From: CBDIHH01 sp965279095
Lineage (GTDB): Bacteria; Pseudomonadota; Alphaproteobacteria; Caulobacterales; Caulobacteraceae
Length of the DNA stretch: 64,000 nucleotides
Direction: 5' to 3'
NCBI GenBank assembly: GCA_965279095.1
Contig: CBDIHH010000005.1
Location: 558,001-622,000, forward strand
Below the pieces are notes generated by a model. The model saw only the letters and a program-made list of their open reading frames with translations. It ran no database searches and was not told the DNA's origin. Positions 29,171 to 38,566 of the stretch are shown piece by piece. The translations under genes and the position numbers were made by a program. Positions within the stretch are counted from its first letter, which is position 1. Every line of letters begins with the position of its first letter.

Positions 29171-29521
29171 CTAACGCTTCGGCGACTTGGGCTTGTGCCG
29201 GCGACGCGCGGCGCCCAGGGCGAGGTCCGCCCAGCGCCGCGCCTCGTCGGGATCGTCCCAGATCATGTCGGGCGCGCGGCTATAGCCCATGTCCCGGGCC
29301 TCGCCGCCCCGAAGGTAGAGCCAGGGGCCGCAGCCCTCCGCCTCGAACAGCGGTCGAGTCTCGGTGTCGGTCTTGAAATACAACTCGTCGTCGATGATCA
29401 GGGCGAACATCAGCTCGCCCGACCAGACCCCTGCCCCGCCGAACATCAGCCTGGTCTTGAGCTGAGGCGTGAAGTCCAGCAGGTCGGCCACCTGCGCCCG
29501 ATAGGCTGGGGTGACCGGCAC
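29171..29521 (-). CDS. TfoX/Sxy N-terminal domain protein
   Basis: 116 residues covering one TfoX N-terminal domain: MPVTPAYRAQVADLLDF, then KTRLMFGGAGVWSGELMFAL, IDDELYFKTDTETRPLFE, and a GxxYLRGGEARDMGYSRAPD segment. A Lys/Arg-rich tail (RRRHKPKSPKR) follows. The name comes from competence regulators of gamma-proteobacteria; in alphaproteobacteria the single-domain forms have unknown roles. It begins 7 bases after the sufA stop on the same strand, so it is likely the last gene of the suf transcript. No evidence links it to competence here. Confidence 0.8.
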   Translation of the reverse strand: MPVTPAYRAQVADLLDFTPQLKTRLMFGGAGVWSGELMFALIIDDELYFKTDTETRPLFEAEGCGPWLYLRGGEARDMGYSRAPDMIWDDPDEARRWADLALGAARRRHKPKSPKR

Positions 29522-29528
29522 GGCAGAC

Positions 29529-29942
29529 CTATTGGGCCGCGGCCGGGACGATGGTGACGCTCTCGCCGCAGCCGCAGGCGTCCGTCTCGTTCGGATTGCG
29601 GAACACGAACTTGGCCGCCAGCTTGGTCACCTCGAAATCGATCTGCGAGCCGATCAGGAACAGCACGGCCTTGGGGTCGATGACGATGGTGACGCCCTTG
29701 TCCTCGACGACCTCGTCCAGGGGCTCGATGCGCTCGGCGTACTCCAGGGTGTATTCGGAACCGGCGCAGCCGCCGTTCTTAACCCCGACCCGCAAGGCGA
29801 CATAGGCGCCGTCGGCCTTGGCCATGATCTCGCGCACGCGGGTCGCGGCCGCGTCGGTGAGGCTGACGACCTTGGGCCGGGGGCGGCGAGCCCTCGGCGC
29901 GGCTTGGGGGGGCTGGACGGGGGTGGTGTCGGGCGTTTGCAT
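29529..29942 (-). CDS. sufA: iron-sulfur cluster assembly scaffold SufA/IscA-type protein
   Basis: 137 residues: an unusual disordered Pro/Arg N-terminal tail of about 30 residues, then an A-type carrier (HesB/IscA) domain with VVSLTDAAATRVREIMAKAD. The three cluster ligands are the Cys in NGGCAGSEY and the pair in the C-terminal ACGCGES. It carries Fe-S clusters from SufBCD to apo-proteins. The start at 29942 is 2 bases after the sufT stop; an open extension upstream overlaps sufT and is not family-like. Near the end of the suf operon. Confidence 0.92.
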   Translation of the reverse strand: MQTPDTTPVQPPQAAPRARRPRPKVVSLTDAAATRVREIMAKADGAYVALRVGVKNGGCAGSEYTLEYAERIEPLDEVVEDKGVTIVIDPKAVLFLIGSQIDFEVTKLAAKFVFRNPNETDACGCGESVTIVPAAAQ

Positions 29943-29944
29943 GA

Positions 29945-30328
29945 TCAGAACATGTTCAGTTGCAGCTTGGCCTCGTCGGACATCATCGACGGGTCCCATG
30001 GCGGATCGAAGACCAGGTTCACGGTGCAGGCGGACACCCCGGGGGCCTGCATGCAGGCGTCACGCACCCATTCGGGCATCTCGCCGGCCACCGGGCAGCC
30101 CGGCGCGGTCAGGGTCATGTCCACCGCCACGACCCGCTCGTCGGAAATATCGACCTTATAGATCAGCCCCAGCTCATAGATGTCGACGGGGATCTCCGGG
30201 TCGAACACCGTCTTGAGCTGCACGATCAGAGCGTCCGTCATCTGGTCGAGCTCGGCCTGCGACAGGGCCGAGCCTCCAGCGGGAGGGGCCGTGGCGGCGG
30301 CGAGGGTCTGAGGCGATGAGTCGTCCAT
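29945..30328 (-). CDS. sufT: SUF system Fe-S assembly protein SufT (DUF59)
   Basis: 127 residues. After a 30-residue flexible N-terminus comes a MIP18/DUF59 domain: VFDPEIPVDIYELGLIYKVD, VDMTLTAPGCPVAGEMPEWV with the conserved Cys, and VNLVFDPPWDPSMMSDEAKL. SufT is thought to help mature Fe-S proteins. Located between sufS and sufA in the same operon, 13 bases after the sufS stop. PaaD-like phenylacetate proteins share the fold but the context settles the call. Confidence 0.93.
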   Translation of the reverse strand: MDDSSPQTLAAATAPPAGGSALSQAELDQMTDALIVQLKTVFDPEIPVDIYELGLIYKVDISDERVVAVDMTLTAPGCPVAGEMPEWVRDACMQAPGVSACTVNLVFDPPWDPSMMSDEAKLQLNMF

Positions 30329-30341
30329 GGATCAACGAGAC

Positions 30342-31574
30342 CTAATCGAAGAAGGTTTGCGCCTTGTGGAGGGCTTCGACAAAGGCGTCGGCCTCCTCCA
30401 GCGTATTATATAGGGCGAACGAGGCGCGCGCGCTCGATGTCACGCCAAAGCGGCGCAGCAGCGGCTCGGCGCAATGGGTGCCCGCGCGCACCGCGACCCC
30501 GTAGCGATCAAGGATCTGGGCGACGTCGTGGGCGTGGGCGCCCTGCATGTTGAAGGCGAAGATCGCTCCCTTGCCCGGGGCTTCGCCGATGACTCGCAGC
30601 CATGGCGCCCCCGCCAAGCCCGCGGTGACGCGCGCCAGCAGCGCGGCCTCATGCCGGGCGACGGCCTCGCGGTCGAAGCCCTCCAGCCAGTCGATCGCCG
30701 CGCCCAGGCCCACCGCCTCGACGATGGCGGGCGTGCCCGCCTCGAAACGGTGCGGCGGGTCGGCGTAGGTGATGGCGTCCTCGGCGACCGTGGCGATCAT
30801 CTCGCCGCCGCCCTGGTAGGGGGGCAGGTCGGCCAGCCGCTCGGCCTTGCCATAGAGCACGCCGATGCCGGTGGGGCCGTAGAGCTTGTGGCCGGAGAAG
30901 ACATAGAAATCCACGTCCAGGTCCTGAACGTCCACCGTCATGTGGACGATGGCCTGGCAGCCGTCGAGCAGCACCGGCACGCCCGCCGCATGGGCCGCCT
31001 CGACGATGGCCTTGGCGGGATTGATGGTCCCCAGCACATTGGACATGTGGCTGATGGCCACCATCCGGGTGCGTGGTCCGATGAGGGCGCACAGGCCCTC
31101 CATGTCGAGCGAGCCGTCGTCCATCACCGGGGCGAAGCGCAGGACCACGCCCAGGCGCTCGCGCAGGAAGTGCCAGGGCACGATGTTGGCGTGGTGCTCC
31201 ATCTGCGACAGCACGATCTCGTCGCCGGCCTGAAGCCTCTGCCCGAAGCTGGAGGCCACCAGGTTGATCGCCTCGGTGGCGCCCTTGGTGAAGACGATCT
31301 CGTTCACGTCGCCGGCGTTGATGAAGCGGCGCACGGAGTCGCGGGCGCGCTCATAGGCGTCGGTGGTCTCATTGGCCAGGGTGTGCAGGCCGCGGTGGAC
31401 GTTGGCGTAGGAGGTCTCCATCAGCCGCGACATGGCGTCGATCACCGCGCGCGGCTTCTGGGCCGAGGCGCCGTTGTCGAGATAGATCAGCGGCTTGCCA
31501 TGCACCTGGCGCGACAGGATCGGGAACTGGGCCCGGGCGGCGGCCACGTCGAAGGCGGGGGCGTGATAGGTCAT
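30342..31574 (-). CDS. sufS: cysteine desulfurase SufS (class II)
   Basis: 410 residues, PLP enzyme. The Schiff-base Lys is in FYVFSGHKLYGPTGIG near residue 225, and the catalytic Cys sits in a short loop RAGTHCAEPLLRRF near residue 362, the class II pattern. It extracts sulfur from cysteine for Fe-S assembly. Begins with a 4-base ATGA overlap with the sufD stop, so it is translationally coupled. No sufE or sufU partner gene is present in this window. A second, class I desulfurase is the second gene of the same operon. Confidence 0.96.
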   Translation of the reverse strand: MTYHAPAFDVAAARAQFPILSRQVHGKPLIYLDNGASAQKPRAVIDAMSRLMETSYANVHRGLHTLANETTDAYERARDSVRRFINAGDVNEIVFTKGATEAINLVASSFGQRLQAGDEIVLSQMEHHANIVPWHFLRERLGVVLRFAPVMDDGSLDMEGLCALIGPRTRMVAISHMSNVLGTINPAKAIVEAAHAAGVPVLLDGCQAIVHMTVDVQDLDVDFYVFSGHKLYGPTGIGVLYGKAERLADLPPYQGGGEMIATVAEDAITYADPPHRFEAGTPAIVEAVGLGAAIDWLEGFDREAVARHEAALLARVTAGLAGAPWLRVIGEAPGKGAIFAFNMQGAHAHDVAQILDRYGVAVRAGTHCAEPLLRRFGVTSSARASFALYNTLEEADAFVEALHKAQTFFD

Positions 31575-32617
31575 GCCAGCGCCTCCAGCCGCCCCGCGAC
31601 CCAGGCCGCGGCGACCTCGCGGGCCTGCGAGTGGACGATTCGATCTGTGACCTCGCCGAGGAAAGCCTGCATCAGCAGGGCCCGCGCCTCCCCCTCGGGA
31701 ATGCCGCGCTGGCGCATGTAGAAGAGCGCCTCGTCATCCAGCGCCCCGATGGTGTTCCCGTGCGCGCACTGCACATCGTCGGCGTAGATTTCCAGCTCGG
31801 GCTTGGCGTCGATCTCGGCGCCGTCGGTGAGCAGCAGGGCGTGGTGCCCCATGCGCGCGTCGGTGCGGTCGGCGCCGTGGGCGACGACGATGCGGCCCTG
31901 GAACACCCCGCGGGCCTGGTCGCGGACGACGCCCTTGGTCAGCTGGCTGGTGACCCCTTCGACGCCCTCATGGGTGACGATGGTGGTGAGGTCGGCGTGC
32001 CGCTTGTCGGCCAGCAGATAGACCCCGTCGATGCGAACGCTCGCCCCGCCGCCGGGGTGACGCAGCCGGGTCTCGTGGCGCTGCAGGCGCGCGCCGACGG
32101 TCAGGACCGTCTGGGCGTAGGCGGACATGGGCGACAGCTCGACCTCGGCGGTGGAGACCGAGACCGCGTCGGCGGGCTCGTGCAGCACGACGATCCGCTC
32201 CAGGGTCGCCCCCTCGGCCAGCCAGATGTCGAGGCTGACATTGGCCAGGTAGGCGGAGCCGGAGCCCTCGTAGGTCTCCAGCAGGGTGAGCGACGCGCCT
32301 TCCTGGACGGTGACGGCGAAGGCGGCCTGGTGGGCGGTGTCCGTGGCCTGGGAGACAAAACGCAGGCGAAGGGTGGTGGTCTCCCCGGCGCGCGCCTCGA
32401 AGGAGCCTTCGCCATCGCAGCGGCCGTTGACGTAGGTGATGGCGTGCTCGGCTGTGATGGCGCCCAGGGGACCGGGCCCGTCCGGCGCCGCTCCCTCGGG
32501 CGACGGCGGCGGCACCACGCGTAGGGCGCTACGCAGGTCGGTGTATTTCCAGGCCTCGTCGCGGCGCCCCGGCAGATGGGCCGCGTCCTGTTCGGCGATG
32601 GCGCGGGCGAGCATCAT
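31571..32617 (-). CDS. sufD: Fe-S cluster assembly protein SufD
   Basis: About 348 residues. N-terminal part has the RRDEAWKYTDLRSALR signature, then the right-handed beta-helix with RLRHPGGGASVRIDGVYLL, FQGRIVVAHGADRTDARM and the conserved YADDVQCAHGNTIGALDDEA containing the functional Cys and His at the SufB interface. SufD, with SufB and SufC, forms the cluster scaffold. Start at 32617 (MMLARAIAEQDA) or 32614; both are downstream of the palindromic repeat that separates sufC from sufD, and a longer frame through that repeat is not family-like. Overlaps sufS by 4 bases. Confidence 0.93.
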   Translation of the reverse strand: MMLARAIAEQDAAHLPGRRDEAWKYTDLRSALRVVPPPSPEGAAPDGPGPLGAITAEHAITYVNGRCDGEGSFEARAGETTTLRLRFVSQATDTAHQAAFAVTVQEGASLTLLETYEGSGSAYLANVSLDIWLAEGATLERIVVLHEPADAVSVSTAEVELSPMSAYAQTVLTVGARLQRHETRLRHPGGGASVRIDGVYLLADKRHADLTTIVTHEGVEGVTSQLTKGVVRDQARGVFQGRIVVAHGADRTDARMGHHALLLTDGAEIDAKPELEIYADDVQCAHGNTIGALDDEALFYMRQRGIPEGEARALLMQAFLGEVTDRIVHSQAREVAAAWVAGRLEALA

Positions 32618-32633
32618 TGGGGGCGCCCCCACC

Positions 32634-32730
32634 CGCATTCCCCGCGGAAGCGGGGATCCAGGTTTATGCGGAAAGGCCCGCGCCCGTGGCAAAGACTGGG
32701 TCCCCGCTTCCGCGGGGAGTGCGGAGACTG
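32634..32730. repeat. palindromic repeat D between sufC and sufD
   Basis: The arms CATTCCCCGCGGAAGCGGGG ATCCAG and CTGGGTCCCCGCTTCCGC GGGGAGTG are inverted around about 40 bases, and each arm is itself a small hairpin. It fills most of the gap between the sufC stop and the sufD start. Sequences of this pattern are common intergenic elements in GC-rich alphaproteobacteria. Confidence 0.8.
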
Positions 32731-32735
32731 CAGGA

Positions 32736-33479
32736 TCATGCGGCGTAACGATCGTAACCGCTGACTTCCAGCTCCTGCGCCAGTTCCGGCCCGCCCGAGG
32801 CGACGATGCGGCCGCCGGCCAGCACATGGACCTTGTCGGGTTTGATGTAGTCGAGCAGCCGCTGGTAGTGGGTGATCACCAGCATGGCGCGGTCCGGCGA
32901 GCGCAGGGCGTTGACGCCTTCAGACACGATGCGCAGGGCGTCGATGTCGAGGCCGCTGTCCGTCTCGTCGAGGATCAGGAAGCGCGGCTCCAGCATGGCC
33001 ATCTGGAAGATCTCCATCCGCTTCTTCTCGCCGCCGGAGAAGCCGACGTTGAGCGGGCGCTTGAGCATGTCGAAGTCGATCTTCAACGAGGCCGCGGTGG
33101 CGCGGGCCAGCTTGAGGAACTGCGGCGCGGTGACCTCGTCCTGCCCGCGCGCCTTGCGCTGGGCGTTCATGGCGGTGCGGACGAAGGTCAGGCTGGGCAC
33201 GCCGGGGATCTCCAGCGGATACTGGAACGACAGGAACAGGCCCCGCGCCGCGCGCTGGTCCGGCGTCTGGCCGAGCAGGTCCTCGCCGTCGAGGGTGGCT
33301 GAGCCCTGGGTGACGTCATAGCCAGAGCGGCCAGTGAGCACATAGGACAGGGTCGACTTGCCGGCCCCGTTCGGCCCCATGATGGCGTGCACCTCGCCCG
33401 CGGGCACGTCGAGGGTCAGCCCCTTGAGGATCTCGGTTCCGCCGACGGTGGCGTGGAGGTTGTGGATGGAAAGCATCAT
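32736..33479 (-). CDS. sufC: Fe-S cluster assembly ATPase SufC
   Basis: 247 residues, soluble ABC-type ATPase. Walker A GPNGAGKST near residue 38, signature NVGFSGGEKKR near 148 and Walker B FLILDETDSGLD near 170, then the switch His in VITHYQRLL. It powers the SufBCD scaffold. Start at 33479 (or the next ATG at 33476) matches the family; an upstream open frame runs through the palindromic repeat and is spurious. Flanked on both sides by intergenic palindromes within the operon. Confidence 0.96.
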   Translation of the reverse strand: MMLSIHNLHATVGGTEILKGLTLDVPAGEVHAIMGPNGAGKSTLSYVLTGRSGYDVTQGSATLDGEDLLGQTPDQRAARGLFLSFQYPLEIPGVPSLTFVRTAMNAQRKARGQDEVTAPQFLKLARATAASLKIDFDMLKRPLNVGFSGGEKKRMEIFQMAMLEPRFLILDETDSGLDIDALRIVSEGVNALRSPDRAMLVITHYQRLLDYIKPDKVHVLAGGRIVASGGPELAQELEVSGYDRYAA

Positions 33480-33508
33480 GGTCACCAGAAAATCGGAGTG
33501 CGACGGCT

Positions 33509-33612
33509 CGCCCCCTCCACCACTGCGTGGTCCCCCTCCCCCGCTTCGCGGTGGAGGATTCGAATGCTCCACCGCGAAGCGGGGGAGCTGTCGCGGAGCG
33601 ACTGAGGGGGCG
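33509..33612. repeat. palindromic repeat family C, copy between sufB and sufC
   Basis: Inverted arms CGCCCCCTCCACC...CCCCCTCCCCCGC and the reverse pattern ending ...TGAGGGGGCG, with a very strong inner hairpin CCCCGCTTCGCGGTGGAG / CTCCACCGCGAAGCGGGG around ATTCGAATG. Related sequence appears at 54447-54605 and partly at 58056-58115. Contains a GATTC (GANTC) site at its apex. Confidence 0.8.
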
Positions 33613-33624
33613 TAGGGACTGAAC

Positions 33625-35097
<1,473 letters not shown>

Positions 35098-35099
35098 GG

Positions 35100-36248
35100 T
35101 CAGGCGTCCTGCATTGCGTGGGCGCCGTGACGGGCCTTGTGGCCGGCGTAGGCCTTGAGCCAGGCCTCGGCGAAGGCCTGCCAGTCCTGCGCCGTGGTGT
35201 TCCATCCGCCCGAGACGCGCAGGGCGCAGGCGGCCAGGTCGTCGTGGCCCATGGCGACCAGCACGTGGCTGGCCTTGACCTTGCCCGACGAGCAGGCCGA
35301 TCCGGCGCTCACCAGCACCCCGGCGAGATCCATCTGCATCAGCTGCAGTTCCGAGCCGAAACCGGGGGTGGCGATGCACAGGGTGCCCGGCAGACGCGGC
35401 GCGCCGGCCCCCATCACCACGCAGCCCGCCTCGGTCGCCAGGCGCGCGGCGACGGCGTCGCGCGCCGAGCTTTCAGCGTTGCCGGCCAGGTCGCGCAGGG
35501 CGGCGGCGGCCGCGGCGCCGAAGCCGGCGATCCCCGGCACGTTCTCGGTGCCGGCGCGCATGAAGCGCTCCTGGCCGCCCCCGTGGATGCGGCGCTTCAG
35601 GGCGACGCGCGGCCCGAAGGCCAGGGCCCCGACGCCCTGCGGCCCGCCGATCTTGTGGCCGGACATAGCCAGGGTGTCGGCGCCGAGGGTTCGAAAATCG
35701 ATGGCGATCTTGCCGAACCCCTGGATGGCGTCGACGTGCAACCAGCCGTCGGCCGCCCGCATCAGGGCGGCGGCCTCGGCCACCGGCTGCAGGACGCCGG
35801 TCTCGTTATTGGCCAGCATCAGGGCCGCGAAGGGGCGCCCGTCGGCAGGGTTCCAGTCCGCGAGCCGGGCCTCCAGCCAGCCGAGGTCGGCGACGCCCTC
35901 GCGCGAGACCGGCCAGACGTCCACGGCCGCATCGGCCGCGTCTGCCGTGGCGACCACGGACGAATGCTCGGTGGCGCCGATCATCAGGCGGCGGGCGCCG
36001 CCCAGCACCGCGCTGTCGATGGCCAGGCCATTGGCCTCGGCCCCGCCGCTGGTGAAGACCACCGAGGGGGCGGGCGCGCCCACCAGGGCGGACACCTTCA
36101 GCCGCGCGTCCTCGACCAGGGCGCGGGCGGCGCGGCCGGCCGAATGCACCGACGACGGATTTCCGGAGATATGCAGGGCCTTGAGCACCGCCTCGGCGGC
36201 CTCGGGCCGGATCGGCGCCGTGGCGTTGTGGTCGAGATAAAAAGTCAT
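35100..36248 (-). CDS. cysteine desulfurase, class I (IscS/NifS type)
   Basis: 382 residues, PLP-dependent. N-terminus MTFYLDHNATAPIRPEAAEA is diagnostic. The Schiff-base Lys is in AMSGHKIGGPQGVGAL near residue 200, and the catalytic Cys is in the long mobile loop SAGSACSSGKVKASHVL near 325, the class I pattern that distinguishes it from SufS. It liberates sulfur from cysteine. The ATG overlaps the iscR stop by 4 bases (ATGA). Its presence ahead of sufB, in an operon that also encodes a class II SufS, is common in alphaproteobacteria but functionally redundant at first sight. It may instead serve tRNA thiolation; not determined. Confidence 0.93.
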   Translation of the reverse strand: MTFYLDHNATAPIRPEAAEAVLKALHISGNPSSVHSAGRAARALVEDARLKVSALVGAPAPSVVFTSGGAEANGLAIDSAVLGGARRLMIGATEHSSVVATADAADAAVDVWPVSREGVADLGWLEARLADWNPADGRPFAALMLANNETGVLQPVAEAAALMRAADGWLHVDAIQGFGKIAIDFRTLGADTLAMSGHKIGGPQGVGALAFGPRVALKRRIHGGGQERFMRAGTENVPGIAGFGAAAAAALRDLAGNAESSARDAVAARLATEAGCVVMGAGAPRLPGTLCIATPGFGSELQLMQMDLAGVLVSAGSACSSGKVKASHVLVAMGHDDLAACALRVSGGWNTTAQDWQAFAEAWLKAYAGHKARHGAHAMQDA

Positions 36249-36682
36249 GCGGCCTGCGCCTTCGCGTTCGGCCGCAGCTGGCCGGCCAGGACATCCGCCA
36301 GGGACACGGACGACAGATAGCCGTCGATCTGCCGGCCCAGCTCCTCCCACAGGTCATGGGTCAGGCAGCGCTCGCCGCCGGGCATGCAGCCGCCGCCGCC
36401 AGTGGTGCAGCGGACCGCCTCCAGGGGCTCATCCACCGCCTTGACGATCTGGGCCACCCCCAGCTCCGCGGCCGGGCGCGCCAGTTGGTAGCCGCCGCCG
36501 GGGCCGCGCACGCTCTTGACCACCCCGCACCGGCGCAGCCGGGCGAACAGCTGCTCGAGATAGGCCAGGGAGATGTCCTGGCGCAGGGCGATGTCGGCCA
36601 GGCTCACCGCCCGCCCGTCGCTGTATTTGGCCAGGTCGGCCATCGCCATGACGGCATAGCGGCCCTTGGTGCTGAGGCGCAT
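36245..36682 (-). CDS. iscR: Rrf2 family transcriptional regulator, IscR-like
   Basis: 145 residues. Winged-helix N-terminus MRLSTKGRYAVMAMADLAKY, recognition helix YLEQLFARLRRCGVVKS, wing RGPGGGYQLARPAAEL, and three closely spaced Cys in CTTGGGGC ... GERC, the expected [2Fe-2S] ligands. It should sense cluster status and control the downstream suf genes. The start at 36682 matches the family; the frame is open for 58 more codons upstream with no likeness. First gene of the operon, overlapping the class I desulfurase by 4 bases. RirA is an alternative name in Rhizobiales; iscR fits the position. Confidence 0.94.
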   Translation of the reverse strand: MRLSTKGRYAVMAMADLAKYSDGRAVSLADIALRQDISLAYLEQLFARLRRCGVVKSVRGPGGGYQLARPAAELGVAQIVKAVDEPLEAVRCTTGGGGCMPGGERCLTHDLWEELGRQIDGYLSSVSLADVLAGQLRPNAKAQAA

Positions 36683-36778
36683 GTTCGGCTCCCGCAGAAA
36701 TCGCGCGCAACGGCGGCGGCCTGTGATACAAACCGCGCCTTCGCGAAAAGGGCGCAAGCCCTTACGTGCGTTGACCCT

Positions 36779-36807
36779 GATGTAGGAAAACCAAGCGCCT
36801 TGGTCAA
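36779..36807 (-). promoter_or_regulatory. candidate promoter of the iscR-suf operon
   Basis: On the minus strand TTGACC (36802-36807), a 17-base spacer and TACATC (36779-36784) give a sigma70-like promoter about 100 bases upstream of the iscR ATG. A second TTGACC lies in the opposite orientation at 36771-36776, so the region is an inverted repeat that could also bind a dimeric regulator such as IscR. Moderate match only. Confidence 0.42.
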
Positions 36808-36854
36808 GTATTCCAGCGGCGCTTGCCTCGCGGCCCAGTTTTTGCGGAGACGAC

Positions 36855-37505
36855 ATGCCTGAAGTGGTTCTGACAGGTGCGTCCGGCCGGATCGAAGGCC
36901 GCTATACCCCGGGCAAGCGGGCCAACGCTCCCATCGCCCTGATCCTGCACCCGCACCCCAAGGCGGGCGGGCATATGAACAATCCCGTCTCGGTGCAGCT
37001 GTTCCACCTGTTCATGAAGCGCGGCTTCGCCACCCTGCGGTTCAACTTCCGCGGCGTCGGCCGCAGCCAGGGCGAGTTCGACAGCGGCATCGGCGAGCTG
37101 GCCGACGCGGCCACGGCGCTGGACTGGCTGCAGACCACCAACCCCGCCGCTTCCCAGTGCTGGGTGGCCGGCTATCAGTTCGGCGCCTGGGTGGGCATGC
37201 AGCTGCTGATGCGCCGCCCGGAAACGGACGGCTTCATCTCGGTGACGCCGCCGACCAACATGTACGACTTCTCGTTCCTGGCCCCCTGCCCCGCCTCGGG
37301 CCTGATCCTGCACGGCTCGGCCGACACCATCGTGCCGCCCGTCGAGGTCGAGCGCGTGGTCGCCAAGCTGCGCACCCAGAAGGGCATCGTCATCGACTAT
37401 GAGCTGGTCGAGGACGCCAACCACTTCTGGTCCGAGCACCTGGTCGAGGTGGAAAAGCGCGTCGGCGCCTATCTCGACAAGCGCATCGAGATGAACCCGA
37501 TCTGA
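36855..37505 (+). CDS. alpha/beta hydrolase fold protein with Gln at the nucleophile position
   Basis: 216 residues of the COG2945-like small hydrolase group. The fold is visible from LILHPHPKAGGHMNNPVSVQ, LRFNFRGVGRSQGEF, the nucleophile elbow VAGYQFGAWVGMQ, SDT-like acid strand GSADTIVPPVE, and the late His in EDANHFW. The elbow normally reads G-x-S-x-G/A; here the Ser is Gln (codon CAG at the expected spot), while the Asp and His of the triad seem kept. Catalysis by the usual mechanism is therefore doubtful. It is divergent from iscR with 172 bases between the two starts. Substrate unknown. Confidence 0.85.
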   Translation: MPEVVLTGASGRIEGRYTPGKRANAPIALILHPHPKAGGHMNNPVSVQLFHLFMKRGFATLRFNFRGVGRSQGEFDSGIGELADAATALDWLQTTNPAASQCWVAGYQFGAWVGMQLLMRRPETDGFISVTPPTNMYDFSFLAPCPASGLILHGSADTIVPPVEVERVVAKLRTQKGIVIDYELVEDANHFWSEHLVEVEKRVGAYLDKRIEMNPI

Positions 37506-37507
37506 TC

Positions 37508-37622
37508 TGCGTGGTTCGAGACGCCTGCTAGCGCAGGCTCCTCACCATGACAGATGGGCGCGGGCTGCAAAAACGGTCGTCATGGTGAGGAGCGCCCGCG
37601 AGGGCGCGTCTCGAACCACGCA
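37508..37622. repeat. intergenic palindromic repeat, family B copy 1
   Basis: Outer arms TGCGTGGTTCGAGACGC and GCGTCTCGAACCACGCA; inner arms CTCCTCACCATGAC and GTCATGGTGAGGAG, around a short spacer. It fills the gap between the convergent hydrolase and htpX stops. A shorter copy is at 43896-43953. Confidence 0.85.
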
Positions 37623-38558
37623 CTACGCCCACGGCCCCCTCTTAGTCGGCGCGCTGGTCGGCACCGCCGTTCCCCACACGGCGCCGGTCACCGGGGCCGC
37701 CACCTTGCCGACCATCCGCATCAGCGCCTCGACCCGGTTCTGCGTCGCCGGGTGGGTGGAGAACAGCTGGTCGCCGCGGCGGCCCGCCAGGGGGTTGATG
37801 ATGAACAGGTGGGCCGTCGCGGGATTGCGCTCGGCCTGCACATTGTGGGCGCCGTGGGCATAGGCCTCGATCTTTTGCAGTGCCCGGGCCAGGGCCTGGG
37901 GATCGCCGGCGATCTGCGCCCCCACCCGGTCGGCCTCGTATTCGCGGGAGCGGCTGATCGCCATCTGCACCAGGGCCGCGGCCATGGGGGCCAGGATCAT
38001 CAGCGCCAGGGCGCCGATGATGCCGGTGGACCGGCCTTCCTCGTCGCGGCCGCCCCCAAAGAACATGGCGAAGTTCGCCAGGGCGCCGATGGCCCCGGCG
38101 ATGGTGGCGGTGACCGTCATGGTGAGGGTGTCGCGGTTCTTCACATGGGCCAGTTCGTGCGCCATCACCCCGCGGATCTCGTCGCGGTTCAGCATGGCCA
38201 GGAGGCCCGTGGTGGCGCAGACCGCCGCATGGGCGGGGTCTCGGCCGGTGGCGAAGGCGTTGGGCTGGTCAGTGTCGATGATGCAGACGCGGGGCATGGG
38301 CAGGCCGGCCCGCGCCACCAGATCCTCCACGTCAGCCACATAGTTGCGGATCAGGGGATTGGGATCGCTCCGATCCACCACCTGGGCCTTGTACATCGAC
38401 AGCACGATCTTGTCGGCGTTCCAGTAGCTGACCAGGTTCATGCCGGCGGCCAGCACGAAGGCGACCGCCATGCCGCCGGGGCCACCGATCATATAGCCGA
38501 TGCCGCAGAACAGCGCCGTCAGCGCCGCCAGCAGCAGGTAGGTCTTCACGTGGTTCAT
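37623..38558 (-). CDS. htpX: membrane metalloprotease HtpX
   Basis: 311 residues. Two N-terminal membrane segments (YLLLAALTALFCGIGYMIGG and the next), zinc motif HELAH in VMAHELAHVKNRDT near residue 135, a further hydrophobic pair, and the downstream Glu ligand in SREYEADRVGAQIAG. A FSTHPATQNRVEAL segment follows. M48B endopeptidase that degrades damaged inner-membrane proteins, normally with FtsH, and often induced by envelope or heat stress. It starts 8 bases after the zinc-ribbon gene on the same strand, so both are probably one operon. Confidence 0.95.
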   Translation of the reverse strand: MNHVKTYLLLAALTALFCGIGYMIGGPGGMAVAFVLAAGMNLVSYWNADKIVLSMYKAQVVDRSDPNPLIRNYVADVEDLVARAGLPMPRVCIIDTDQPNAFATGRDPAHAAVCATTGLLAMLNRDEIRGVMAHELAHVKNRDTLTMTVTATIAGAIGALANFAMFFGGGRDEEGRSTGIIGALALMILAPMAAALVQMAISRSREYEADRVGAQIAGDPQALARALQKIEAYAHGAHNVQAERNPATAHLFIINPLAGRRGDQLFSTHPATQNRVEALMRMVGKVAAPVTGAVWGTAVPTSAPTKRGPWA

Positions 38559-38566
38559 CGTCGTCC

